Shown here piece after piece: positions 32,632 through 41,155 of a DNA stretch of 64,000 nt; positions within the stretch are counted from its first letter, which is position 1, and every line of letters starts with the position of its first letter. The position numbers and the translations under genes were made by a program. Where the stretch lies: positions 4,420,001 to 4,484,000 of the forward strand of contig NZ_CP040244.1 in the NCBI RefSeq assembly GCF_005517195.1, written 5' to 3'. This DNA comes from Streptomyces vilmorinianum. Its GTDB lineage: Bacteria > Actinomycetota > Actinomycetes > Streptomycetales > Streptomycetaceae. Under the pieces are notes generated by a model. That model ran no database searches, was not told the origin of the DNA, and saw only the letters and a list, made by a program, of their open reading frames with translations.

Positions 32632-33654
32632 TCAGCTGGACTCGCGCGGGACGACGCGGGACGCCATCAGCTCCTTCGCCTCCGGGGTGCCCTCGGGGTC
32701 CCGTACCGCGCTGTCGACCAGCTCCGCCAGATGCCTGCCGATCACCATGTCGATCTGGACCGTGGTCAGCCGCGGACGCAGCAGCCGCCCGAGAAGCAGA
32801 TCGTCCGCACCGACGATCGCCGTCTCCGCGGGCACCGAGATCCCGGCGTCCTGGAGGGCGCGCATCAGCAGCATGGCGTACTCGTCGTTGTAGGCGAAGA
32901 CCGCGTCGAGGCCCAGCTCGCGCCAGCGTCCGGCGAGTTCGTTCGCCGACTCCTCCTCGTACCGCAGCGGCAGGGGTACGACCGTGGCGCCGGTCCCCGC
33001 CACCGCCTGCCGGGCGCCCGCGAGCCGGGGACCGGAGAACATCTCCAGGCCCGGCTCCTCGGGGACCACGACGCCGATCCTGCGCCGGCCCCGCTCGACC
33101 AGGTGCTCGGCGGCGACGCGGCCCACCCGCCCCTGGTCCATGACCAGGGCGTGCGTCCCGGCGACCCGCTGCGGACCGACGGTGATGACGGCCTTCGCCC
33201 CGGAGCGCTTGAGGATCTCCACGCCGTTCGGCGTCAGCCGCACCTCGCCGAGGGAGACCACCGCGACCGGGCGGAGCTCGGCCCAGGCGCGCGCGGCCTC
33301 GTCCCCGTCCAGGCCGAGGCTGCCGTACTGCACCACGGTGTAGTCGAGGCGGCGCAGGGCCCACTGCAGCTCGTTGAAGAACCGGCTGTAGAGGGGTCCG
33401 ATCGGCACGTGCGCGGTGGGCAGCAGAACCATGCGGCTGTGGCCGGCGCGCAGACTGCGGGCCGCGGCGTGCGGTACGTACCCCAGCTCCTCGGCCGCCT
33501 CCCGCACCCGCTGACGGGTCGGCTCACTGATCCGTACAGCTGCCGTGTTGTTCAGCACGTACGAGACGGTGGCCCTGGACACGCCCGCGAGCCGCGCGAC
33601 GTCGGCACTGGTCGGGACGGGACGTTCGGCTGGCTGCTTGGGTGACTGGCTCAT
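32632..33654 (-). CDS. LacI-family transcriptional regulator
   Basis: Regulator of 340 residues. N-terminal HTH: TSADVARLAGVSRATVSYVL with hinge helix RISEPTRQRVREAAEELGYV and PHAAARSLRAGHS. A periplasmic-binding-protein-like sensor domain follows (DEYAMLLMRALQDAGISVPA, TAIVGADDLLLGRLLRPRLT). It is divergent from the MFS-hydrolase operon; a perfect palindrome at 33732-33746 between them fits a LacI operator. It probably represses the transporter; the effector is unknown but would normally be a small sugar or related solute. Confidence 0.9.
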   Translation of the reverse strand: MSQSPKQPAERPVPTSADVARLAGVSRATVSYVLNNTAAVRISEPTRQRVREAAEELGYVPHAAARSLRAGHSRMVLLPTAHVPIGPLYSRFFNELQWALRRLDYTVVQYGSLGLDGDEAARAWAELRPVAVVSLGEVRLTPNGVEILKRSGAKAVITVGPQRVAGTHALVMDQGRVGRVAAEHLVERGRRRIGVVVPEEPGLEMFSGPRLAGARQAVAGTGATVVPLPLRYEEESANELAGRWRELGLDAVFAYNDEYAMLLMRALQDAGISVPAETAIVGADDLLLGRLLRPRLTTVQIDMVIGRHLAELVDSAVRDPEGTPEAKELMASRVVPRESS

Positions 33655-33731
33655 CGCTCCGGCATCTTTCCAGACCGATCCGGCCCTGGGTCTGGCGGAT
33701 GGCCGGAATGGGGTGCTACACAGTGCTGACG

Positions 33732-33746
33732 CGTGTCACTGACACG
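33732..33746. promoter_or_regulatory. Perfect palindrome, probable LacI operator
   Basis: CGTGTCACTGACACG is a perfect 7-1-7 palindrome, 78 bases upstream of LacI and 65 bases before the MFS start. Confidence 0.65.
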
Positions 33747-33810
33747 AGTAACCATACCGCTCGCTTCCGCCCCTCGCCCCCGTTTCGGGCGCTCTCACCA
33801 GGAGGGCAAC

Positions 33811-35076
33811 GTGGCCCTTTCCTCCCCCGGCTCCGGCACTAGCACCGGCACCGGCACGACCGACGCCGTCTCCCCCTCGGCTCCCCGGCCCACGCGCGGG
33901 CTGCTGCCCCTGCTCCTCACCGGGAACACGGCGATGTACGCGCTGTACGTCGGCGTCCCCGGCATGCTCCTCGCCCTGCAGATCGAGTCCATCGACCCCG
34001 CGAACAAGGTGGCCAACTTCGGGCTGGTTTCCGGTGTATCCGCCATCTTCGCCACCGTCTTCAACCCCGTCGCCGGGGCCCTCTCGGACCGTTCGGGGCG
34101 CCGCAACCCCTGGATCCTGGCGGGCGGTCTGCTCGCGATACCCGTGATGTTCCTGCTCGGCAGCGTGCACACGATCCTGCTGGTGATGATCGCCTGGTGT
34201 CTGGGCCAGGCCGTCATGAACGTCTACCAGGCCGCCCTCACCTCGGTCGTGCCCGACCGGGTGCCCCTGGCCTCGCGCGGCAAGGCCTCGGCCGCCGTCG
34301 GGCTCGGCCTGCCCATCGGCTCCACCATTGGCGCGCTGATCGGCGCGGCGTTCGCGGAGGACTACCGCACCGGCTACCTGGTCTTCGGCGTGATCGTGGC
34401 GGCCGCCGCCGTCCTGTTCACCGCCTGCGCCCGCGAGCAGCGGATGCCCGCCAAGGCGCCGCTGCCGGTCAAGCGGCAGATCGCCGCCTTCGGCAGCGCC
34501 CTGAACGACCACGACTTCCGCTGGGCGTTCATCGGCCGCGCGCTGCTGATCCTCGGCTACTTCGCCGTCGCCGGCTTCCAGCTGTACATCCTCAAGGACC
34601 ACACCGACCTGCCGGCCGGGCTCACCGCCGAGGAGGCGGTGGCGCTCCTGATGCCCCTCAACGCGGTCGCCATGATGGTCTCCACCGTGCTGGGCGGCTG
34701 GCTCTCCGACCGCTACGACCGTCGCAAGCTCTTCGTCGGCGCCTCCGCCGCGCTCGCCGCCGTCGCGCTCGTCATCCCGGCCGTCTCGACGAGCTGGGCC
34801 GCAATGCTCGCCTTCTCGGTCGTCAACGGCCTGGGTTTCGGCTGCTACATGGCCGTGGACACGGCGCTGGTCACCATGGTGCTGCCGAAGGCCGAGGACG
34901 CGGCGCGCGACATGGGTGTGCTCAACATCGCCAACGCGGGACCGCAGATCGTCGCCCCGTTCGTCGCCTCGCTCATCGTCTCGCTGAGTGGCGGATACAC
35001 GGCCCTGTTCCTGGTCGCGGCCGTACTGTCGGTCCTCGGGGCCGTCGCGGTGCGCCCGATCCGTACCGTTCGCTGA
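33811..35076 (+). CDS. MFS transporter
   Basis: Major facilitator of 421 residues with twelve helices. The motif-A loop between helices 2 and 3 is GALSDRSGRRNPWILAGGLL, with a second copy in the other half (GGWLSDRYDRRKLFVGASAA). The overall pattern resembles sugar/H+ symporters such as the GPH/SLC45-like branch (VPDRVPLASRGKASAAVGLG). GTG 33811 has GGAGGG upstream. It forms an operon with the alpha/beta-hydrolase 17 bases downstream and is divergent from LacI, so it likely imports a substrate for that hydrolase; this is inference. Confidence 0.9.
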   Translation: MALSSPGSGTSTGTGTTDAVSPSAPRPTRGLLPLLLTGNTAMYALYVGVPGMLLALQIESIDPANKVANFGLVSGVSAIFATVFNPVAGALSDRSGRRNPWILAGGLLAIPVMFLLGSVHTILLVMIAWCLGQAVMNVYQAALTSVVPDRVPLASRGKASAAVGLGLPIGSTIGALIGAAFAEDYRTGYLVFGVIVAAAAVLFTACAREQRMPAKAPLPVKRQIAAFGSALNDHDFRWAFIGRALLILGYFAVAGFQLYILKDHTDLPAGLTAEEAVALLMPLNAVAMMVSTVLGGWLSDRYDRRKLFVGASAALAAVALVIPAVSTSWAAMLAFSVVNGLGFGCYMAVDTALVTMVLPKAEDAARDMGVLNIANAGPQIVAPFVASLIVSLSGGYTALFLVAAVLSVLGAVAVRPIRTVR

Positions 35077-35093
35077 CGTAGAGAGGCACTGTC

Positions 35094-35801
35094 GTGCAGC
35101 TGCACACCACCACCTGGGGAGAAGGCGAGCGAGTCGCACTCCTGATCCACGGCATCATGGCCGACCACCGCACCTGGCGGCGGGTCGGACCGGTGCTCGC
35201 GGAGCGCGGCTACCGGGTGGTGGCCGTGGATCTGCGCGGCCACGGCGCCAGCGGCCGGGCCGCGGCCCCTTCGGGGTACACGCCTCAGGACTACGCCGAC
35301 GATCTGGTCGAAACCCTGCCCGCCGGGGCCGAGTTGGCGATCGGCCACTCTCTCGGCGGACTGACCCTGGCCACCGCGGTGGAGCGGCTCGCCCCGCGCC
35401 GGGCCGTGTACGTGGACCCGGCCTGGCATCTGCCCTCGGGCCCGGGCGGCTACCAGCCGGAGCTGTTCACCCAGGCCAAGTCGCTGACCCGGGACCACAT
35501 ACGGCAGTTCAACCCGCGATGGGAGGACGAGGACCTGGACATCGAGGTCGACTCCGTACGCCGGTGGGACGAGCGGTCGGCACACGGCCTGCTGCCGTTC
35601 ACGGGCAAGGACCTGTGGCCGGCCCGCGCGGTGGTGCCCTCGCTGCTGATGCTCGCCGACCCGAGCATGCTGGTGGCTCCGGAGCGGGCGCGGATGCTCG
35701 AGGAACGCGGCTTCGAACTCCGTACGGTCGCCGGCGCGGGGCACACGATCCACCGGGACGACTTCGACGGGTTCATGACCGCCCTGCAGGGCTGGATCTG
35801 A
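35094..35801 (+). CDS. Alpha/beta-hydrolase
   Basis: Hydrolase of 235 residues. Nucleophile elbow: AIGHSLGGLTLATAVERL (Ser in GHSLGG). Oxyanion region: LLIHGIMADHRTWRRVGPVL; RVVAVDLRGHGASGR; acid residue near LLMLADPSMLVAPER; catalytic His: VAGAGHTIHRDDFDGFMTAL. All triad parts are in place. GTG 35094. Likely an esterase/lipase-type enzyme acting on the MFS substrate. The flotillin remnant starts immediately after its stop. Confidence 0.88.
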   Translation: MQLHTTTWGEGERVALLIHGIMADHRTWRRVGPVLAERGYRVVAVDLRGHGASGRAAAPSGYTPQDYADDLVETLPAGAELAIGHSLGGLTLATAVERLAPRRAVYVDPAWHLPSGPGGYQPELFTQAKSLTRDHIRQFNPRWEDEDLDIEVDSVRRWDERSAHGLLPFTGKDLWPARAVVPSLLMLADPSMLVAPERARMLEERGFELRTVAGAGHTIHRDDFDGFMTALQGWI

Positions 35802-35805
35802 CGCC

Positions 35806-36480
35806 GGTCATCTGCGCGCCATCGTGGGCGGGTTGACGGTCGACGACGTGATCCGGGACCGGGAGAAGCTGACCGGGCAGGCCCGTTCGGCCTGTGGCAC
35901 CGAGATGGAGAAGCTCGGTCTGATCGTCGACTCGCTGCAGATCCATGAGATCGAGGACCCGACCGGGTACATCAAGCATCTGGCCGCGCCGCATGCGGCG
36001 GCCGGCCAGCGCGACGCGCGGATCGCGCAGGCGGAGGTCAAGGAGACCGAGCCGGCGAGCGCCGCGCAGGCGACGGCGACCCGGTCGACCGGTGAGGCGG
36101 AGGCGGCGGCCCGGCAGGCGCGGGGGCTCGCCGTCGCCGAGGCGACCCGGGCCAAGGGCCTTGCCGAGGCCGAGTCGATCAAGGCCCGGGCGGCGGCGCT
36201 CGCCGGGAACCAGGAGGCCGTGGTCGCTCAGCAGCCGGCCGAGAAGTGGCCGGAGATCGTCCAGGCGGGTGCGTCGGCCTTCGGCAACGTGGACCAGATG
36301 GTCCTGCTGAACGGCGCCGACGGCATGGCGGAGAGGTTCGCCAAAGCGCTGACCATGGGCGGGACGGGTCTCGGCCTGGCCCGTCAGATGCTCGCGACGA
36401 TGCATCCGGGCGCGCCGGCCGGCGCGCCGCTCGGGGTGAACGGCGCAGTGGCGCCCGCTCCCCGTACCGCGACAGGCCGG
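35806..36480 (+). pseudogene. Flotillin (SPFH) gene remnant, N-truncated and internally collapsed
   Basis: The reading frame resembles only the second half of a flotillin: HLRAIVGGLTVDDVIRDREK, LTGQARSACGTEMEKLGLIV, HEIEDPTGYIKHLAAPHAAA. It then jumps from QRDARIAQAE straight to KETEPASAAQATATRSTGEA, so the long central coiled coil is missing. The C-terminal block (EKWPEIVQAGASAFGNVDQM, LTMGGTGLGLARQML) is intact. The SPFH domain and membrane anchor are absent. A GTG at 35824 could still start a 250-residue product, but it would be anchorless. Confidence 0.75.
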
Positions 36481-36529
36481 GCCCGGCGCCGTGATGGCGT
36501 CGGGCCCCGGTCGTGGCGTGTGCGGAAGG

Positions 36530-36694
36530 TCAGTTGTGGCCGAACTTCCGCTCCTTCTTGTGGGAGACCTGCTCGATGATCGGCCGCGGGGTCTCGCGCA
36601 CGGCCGGCGTCTGTTCCTTGGCCGTCGCCTCGGTCCTGTGTTCATGACCGCCCGTACGGGCACCACGGTTCACCCGGGTCTGTTTCTTGCCCAC
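36530..36694 (-). CDS. Small basic conserved protein (54 aa)
   Basis: A 54-residue protein too short for routine cut-offs: GTG 36694, with GGAGG seven bases upstream, then GKKQTRVNRGARTGGHEHRT and PRPIIEQVSHKKERKFGHN to the stop at 36530. It is hydrophilic and very basic with clean codon use. The strong ribosome site makes it credible. No known family; it might bind nucleic acid. It overlaps the ragged 3' tail of the flotillin remnant on the other strand. Confidence 0.6.
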   Translation of the reverse strand: MGKKQTRVNRGARTGGHEHRTEATAKEQTPAVRETPRPIIEQVSHKKERKFGHN

Positions 36695-37192
36695 GATCGT
36701 GCCTCCTGCCGCCGGAACTCGGACACTGGGCCGTTTTCAGCCTCGCACGCGGGTACGAACACCGCATGTCAGGGAGTGGCCGTGCCCTGGGGCCGTCAGG
36801 CGCGTGTCAGGCGCCCGCGAGGACCCGCTGGAAGGCACGCAGGGTCGTGGCCCCCGCCGTACGGTCGAGGATGGCGAAGACGATCTCGTCGAAGTGGCCG
36901 GCGAACCGACCCTCGCCGGTGAGCAGCGCCCGGAAGGCGCCCGCGACCTCGGCCGGGTCGTTCTGGAAGACGCCGCAGCCCCAGGCGCCGAGGACGAGCC
37001 GGCGGTAGCCGCCCGCCACGGCCGTCTCCAGGACCCGCTCGGCGCGCCCGGCGAGGACGGCGGGGATCCGGTCGGCGAGATGCGGGGTCCGCCGGCGGAT
37101 CACGCCCGCGTTCGGGGCGGGCGAGGTGAGGAAGCCGACCGTGAACGGCTCGCCGAGGAGCCCGCCCCGGTCGTCACGGAAGACCGGGACGC

Positions 37193-37230
37193 CTGGGGGT
37201 ACCTCCCATGCCGAAGGCTATGGGGGAGAG
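37193..37230 (+). repeat. Streptomyces palindromic element, copy 1
   Basis: CTGGGGGTACCTCCC...ATGGGGGAGAG, 38 bases, internally palindromic around GCCGAAGGC. Inserted in the PARG-like gene; supplies the TAG on the minus strand. Homologous to copy 2 in inverse orientation. Confidence 0.75.
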
Positions 37231-37258
37231 AGAATCACCCGGTCCGAGTAGAAGGCGT

Positions 37259-37294
37259 CTCTCCCCCAGGGCTTCGCCTGGGAGGTGCCCCCAG
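37259..37294 (-). repeat. Streptomyces palindromic element, copy 2
   Basis: On the minus strand CTGGGGGCACCTCCC...CTGGGGGAGAG, 36 bases, with a GGCGAAGCC loop. It keeps the reading frame of the host gene open, coding GTSQAKPWGR. Inverted relative to copy 1, 28 bases away. Confidence 0.75.
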
Positions 37295-37821
37295 CCCGGT
37301 GGTGCGCGTAGTACTCGGGGGCGCGCAGCAGCGCGGTGTACAGGGCGGAGGCCCGGCAGACGGCCTCTTCCTGGGCCTGCGCGCCGTTCAGGTAGCCACC
37401 GCCGGGGTTGCGGGCGGACGCGAAGTTGAGGACGGCCACGGGGGCCGGGTCGGACCTGGTCAGCCGGCGGGCGGCGACGAGGCTGCTCTCGTCGGTGACC
37501 TCGATGGTGGTGGTGCGGCCGGTGTCCGGCGTGACGGGGACGGGTTCGGGGCCGTAGAGCCGGGTTCCGGCCACCGCGGCGGTGAGCTCCGCCTCGATGG
37601 AGACCGTCCGGCCGTCGGGGGCCCGGTAACGGCCCGCTTCGACGATCTCCTCGGTCTGCTTCGCGATCCCCCGCAGTCGTGCACTCATGCCCGCAAGCTT
37701 GATCGAATCCGATCCCCCGGGGCAACGGGATATTCACCGTGGGGCCGGAGGGGCGCTCTTGCACGCCCGTCGGAGGTGGCTTTAGGTGGAATCAGCGCCT
37801 TCCAGGACAGGAGGATCCGAC

Positions 37822-39093
37822 ATGTCGTCGAGCGGCATATCGCGGAGCGGTCCGGCCCTCACCGAGGACGAAGCCGAGGACCTGCTGCGATGTATCTGCT
37901 TCAAGACGGGCCCGCCCCGCACGGTCGGGGCGGAGGTGGAATGGCTCGTCCACGAGCTGCGTGACCCGCGGCTTCCCGTCCCGGCCGACCGCCTGGCCTC
38001 GGCCGTCGACACCGTACGGTCGCTGCCGCTGGCCTCGGCACTGACCTTCGAACCCGGCGGACAGCTGGAGCTCAGCTCGCCGCCCGCCCTCTCGCTCATG
38101 AGCTGCGTCGACACCCTCGCGGCCGATCTCCGCGCGGTGCGCGAGGCGCTCGCCCCTCTCGGACTCTCCCTCAGCGGCTACGGGGTCGACCCCTGGAACG
38201 CGCCGCGCGACCGGCTTCTGCACGAGCCCCGGTACGACGCGATGGAGACCGTTCTCGACCGTTCGGGCCCCGCCGGCCGAGCCATGATGTGCGACTCGGC
38301 ATCCGTGCAGATCTGCCTCGACGCCGGTCACGAGGAGCCGGGGCCGCTCGGCTACCACCGCCGCTGGCAACTGGCCCATCTGCTGGGCGCCGTACTGGTG
38401 GCGGCCTTCGCCAACTCCCCCGTCCACGGCGGCCGTCTGACCGGCTGGCGCTCGACCCGGCAGGCGCTGTGGACCGATCTCGACCCGGCACGGGCGCTCG
38501 CCCCCGCGCCGGACGGCGAGCCCCGTGCGGCCTGGGCCGCGCACGTCCTTGACACACCGGTGATGTGCGTACGCGGCGAGGAGACGCCGTGGGCCGTGCC
38601 GGAGGGGCTGACCTTCCGGGAGTGGCTGCGCACCGGGCACCCCCGCCCGGCCCGCGAGGACGATCTGCACTACCACCTGACCACACTCTTCCCGCCGGTG
38701 CGGCCGCGCGGGCATCTGGAGCTGCGGATGATCGACGCTCAGTCCGGCCCGGACGGCTGGATCGTGCCGGTGGCCGTGACCACGGCGCTCTTCGAGGATC
38801 CGGAGGCCGCCGAGACGGTCTACCGGGCCGTGAAACCGCTGGGCGAGCGGGCCGGTTTCCAGGCGCCGCCGCGCAATCCGCTCTGGCTGGCCGCGGCCAG
38901 GGACGGGCTCACGGACCCCGATCTGCACGCCGCCGCCCTGGTGGCGTTCCCGGCCGCCCTCGAGGCGCTCCCCCGGATCGGGGCGAGCCCCGCGGTCCGG
39001 CAGGCGGTGGCCGCCTTCCACGAACGCCATGTCGTGCCCGGCCGCTGTCCCGCCGACGAACTCGCCGACGAATTCCAGGAGGTGGCGTCGTGA
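37822..39093 (+). CDS. egtA: EgtA, glutamate-cysteine ligase of ergothioneine synthesis
   Basis: Gamma-glutamylcysteine synthetase-like enzyme of 423 residues that makes gamma-Glu-Cys, the sulfur donor for EgtB. Visible: VGAEVEWLVHELRD (Glu-rich ATP/Mg site), GGQLELSSPP, MMCDSASVQICLDAGHEE, and the late HLELRMIDAQSGPDGW. ATG 37822 follows GGAGGAT. The stop overlaps the GTG of egtB (GTGA). First of four coupled genes in the order egtABCD; no egtE-like C-S lyase is present in the window, as is common when it is encoded elsewhere. Confidence 0.92.
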   Translation: MSSSGISRSGPALTEDEAEDLLRCICFKTGPPRTVGAEVEWLVHELRDPRLPVPADRLASAVDTVRSLPLASALTFEPGGQLELSSPPALSLMSCVDTLAADLRAVREALAPLGLSLSGYGVDPWNAPRDRLLHEPRYDAMETVLDRSGPAGRAMMCDSASVQICLDAGHEEPGPLGYHRRWQLAHLLGAVLVAAFANSPVHGGRLTGWRSTRQALWTDLDPARALAPAPDGEPRAAWAAHVLDTPVMCVRGEETPWAVPEGLTFREWLRTGHPRPAREDDLHYHLTTLFPPVRPRGHLELRMIDAQSGPDGWIVPVAVTTALFEDPEAAETVYRAVKPLGERAGFQAPPRNPLWLAAARDGLTDPDLHAAALVAFPAALEALPRIGASPAVRQAVAAFHERHVVPGRCPADELADEFQEVAS

Positions 39094-40403
39094 CGGTGAC
39101 CGATCCCATGGCTCTGCGCCGGCGGGCGCTCGACGCGCTCACCACCGCGCGCGAGCGCACCGCGCTGCTCACCTCCTGCGTCGAGGACGACGAACTCACC
39201 GCTCAGCACTCTCCCTTGATGTCCCCGCTGGTGTGGGACCTGGCGCACATCGGCAACCAGGAGGAGCAGTGGCTGTGGCGGGCCGTCGCCGGACGGGACG
39301 CCCTGCGCCCGGAGATCGACTCGATCTACGACGCCTTCGAGCACCCCCGCGCCACCCGCCCCGCCCTGCCCCTGCTGCCGCCGGCCGAGGCCCGCGCCTA
39401 CGCGTCCGACGTACGCGGCCGGGTCCTGGACGTCCTGGAGCGGACGCCGCTGGAGGGCCGCCCGCTGGTCGAGGCCGCGTTCGCCTTCGGGATGATCGCC
39501 CAGCACGAACAGCAGCACGACGAGACCATGCTGATCACCCATCAGCTGCGCAAGGGGCCGGCCGCGCTGAGCGCTCCCCCGCCGCCGGCGACGGAGACCG
39601 GCCGCCTTCCGACCGAAGTCCTGGTCCCTGGTGGCCCGTTCACCATGGGAACGTCCGACGAGGCGTGGGCGCTGGACAACGAGCGTCCGGCGCACACCCG
39701 GGTCGTGCCGGCGTTCTTCATCGACACCGTCCCCGTCACCAACGGCGCGTACATGGCGTTCGTCGCGGACGGCGGCTACACGGACGAACGCTGGTGGCAG
39801 GCGGAGGGCTGGGCGCGGATCCGGCAGCACGACATCGGCGCGCCGCTGTTCTGGCGCCGCTCGGGCGGCCAGTGGCTGCGTCGCCGCTTCGGCGTCACGG
39901 AGCCGGTGCCCGAGGACGAGCCGGTGGTGCACGTCAGCTGGTACGAGGCGGACGCCTACGCCCGCTGGGCCGGGCGCAGGCTCCCCACGGAGACGGAGTG
40001 GGAGAAGGCGGCCCGGCACGATCCGGCGACCGGACGTTCGCGCCGCTACCCCTGGGGTGACGCCGACCCCGCGCCCGTGCACGCCAATCTCGGCCAGCGA
40101 CATCTGCGGCCGGCCCCGGCCGGAAGCTACCCGGAGGGCGCTTCGCCGCTCGGGGTACGGCAGTTGATCGGGGATGTGTGGGAGTGGACGTCCAGCGACT
40201 TCCTGCCGTATCCGGGGTTCACGGCCTTCCCGTACAAGGAGTACTCGGAGGTGTTCTTCGGGCCCGCGCACAAGGTGCTGCGCGGCGGGTCCTTCGCGGT
40301 CGACGCGGTGGCCTGCCGGGGCACGTTCCGCAACTGGGACCTGCCGGTGCGCCGGCAGATCTTCTCCGGTTTCCGGACCGCACGGGACGCGGAGCTCTCC
40401 TGA
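39090..40403 (+). CDS. egtB: EgtB, hercynine sulfoxide synthase
   Basis: Non-haem iron enzyme of 437 residues that couples hercynine to gamma-Glu-Cys with O2. The DinB-like N-terminal domain carries the iron ligands: an His in LVWDLAHIGNQEEQWLWRAV and the HX3HXE motif in MIAQHEQQHDETMLIT. The C-terminal formylglycine-generating-enzyme-like domain shows VPGGPFTMGTSDEAWALDNE, RRLPTETEWEKAARHDP and GDVWEWTSSDFLPYPGF, ending RGGSFAVDAVACRGTFRNWD. GTG 39090 overlaps the egtA stop, and its stop overlaps the egtC ATG by one base. Confidence 0.95.
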   Translation: MTVTDPMALRRRALDALTTARERTALLTSCVEDDELTAQHSPLMSPLVWDLAHIGNQEEQWLWRAVAGRDALRPEIDSIYDAFEHPRATRPALPLLPPAEARAYASDVRGRVLDVLERTPLEGRPLVEAAFAFGMIAQHEQQHDETMLITHQLRKGPAALSAPPPPATETGRLPTEVLVPGGPFTMGTSDEAWALDNERPAHTRVVPAFFIDTVPVTNGAYMAFVADGGYTDERWWQAEGWARIRQHDIGAPLFWRRSGGQWLRRRFGVTEPVPEDEPVVHVSWYEADAYARWAGRRLPTETEWEKAARHDPATGRSRRYPWGDADPAPVHANLGQRHLRPAPAGSYPEGASPLGVRQLIGDVWEWTSSDFLPYPGFTAFPYKEYSEVFFGPAHKVLRGGSFAVDAVACRGTFRNWDLPVRRQIFSGFRTARDAELS

Positions 40404-41155
40404 TGTGCCGCCATCTCGCCTTCGTCGGTGAGCCGGTGACGCTCGGGGAGCTGCTGCTGCGGCCGCCGCACTCGCTGGAGCGGCAGGCGTGGCAGCCGCG
40501 CAGCCAGGTCAGCGGGGTGGTGAACGCGGACGGCTTCGGCGTCGGCTGGTACGCGGACGGCGATCCGGTGCCGGCGCGCTACCGCCGGGCCGCGCCCATC
40601 TGGGGCGACCTCACCCTGGCCGACCTCGCCCGGGTCGTGCGCACCGGGGCTCTCCTCGCGGCGGTCCGTGGCGCCACCCGGCCGGGCGCGGACGGGGAGG
40701 CCGCGGCGGCCCCGTTCGCGGCCGGGCCGTGGCTGTTCAGCCACAACGGGGCGGTCGCGGGCTATCCCGACTCGCTGACCGGCCTGGCCGGGTCGCTGTC
40801 CGCCGCCGAGCTGGTCTCCCTGCAGGCCCGCACGGACTCGGCGCTGGTGTGGGGCCTCGTGCTGCACCGGCTGCGGGCCGGTGACGCGCCGGGGCCGGCG
40901 CTCGCCGACACCGTACGGGAGGTCGCCGAGGCCGACCCGGACTCCCGGCTCAACCTGCTGCTCACCGACGGGACGGAGATCACCGCCACGAGCTGGGGGA
41001 ACTCCCTCTGGTACCTCGGGCGTCCCGACCGCACGGTCGTGGCCTCGGAACCGTACGACGACGATCCACTCTGGCGCGAGGTGCCGGACCGCACCCTGCT
41101 GTCCGCCACCCGCACCGATGTCACCCTCACCCCGCTCAAGGAGCCCTCCCCGTGA
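40403..41155 (+). CDS. egtC: EgtC, class II glutamine amidotransferase-like
   Basis: Ntn-hydrolase of 250 residues that removes glutamate from gamma-glutamyl hercynylcysteine sulfoxide. MCRHLAFVGEPV has the catalytic Cys at position 2 after Met removal. GFGVGWYADGD, ALLAAVRGATRPG and PWLFSHNGAVAGYPDSL match the fold. ATG 40403 shares one base with the egtB stop (TGATG); the stop overlaps the egtD GTG by four bases. Confidence 0.93.
   Translation: MCRHLAFVGEPVTLGELLLRPPHSLERQAWQPRSQVSGVVNADGFGVGWYADGDPVPARYRRAAPIWGDLTLADLARVVRTGALLAAVRGATRPGADGEAAAAPFAAGPWLFSHNGAVAGYPDSLTGLAGSLSAAELVSLQARTDSALVWGLVLHRLRAGDAPGPALADTVREVAEADPDSRLNLLLTDGTEITATSWGNSLWYLGRPDRTVVASEPYDDDPLWREVPDRTLLSATRTDVTLTPLKEPSP

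Larger units (their letters stand above)
36807..37688 (-). pseudogene. TIGR02452-family (microbial PARG-like macrodomain) gene broken by repeat insertions
   Basis: ATG 37688 opens SARLRGIAKQTEEIVEAGRY, the usual start of TIGR02452 proteins. The macrodomain core LNFASARNPGGGYLNGAQAQ-EEAVCRASALY is intact. At 37294 the coding sequence is interrupted by a palindromic repeat read in frame as GTSQAKPWGR, resumes for nine codons (DAFYSDRVI), and is interrupted by a second copy, inverted, that brings a TAG stop (LSPP-stop). Beyond it the C-terminal half (GVIRRRTPHLADRIPAVLAG, RLVLGAWGCGVFQNDPAEVA) is intact to the stop at 36807. Without the two insertions the gene would look complete. The family binds or hydrolyses ADP-ribose. 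Confidence 0.8.
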
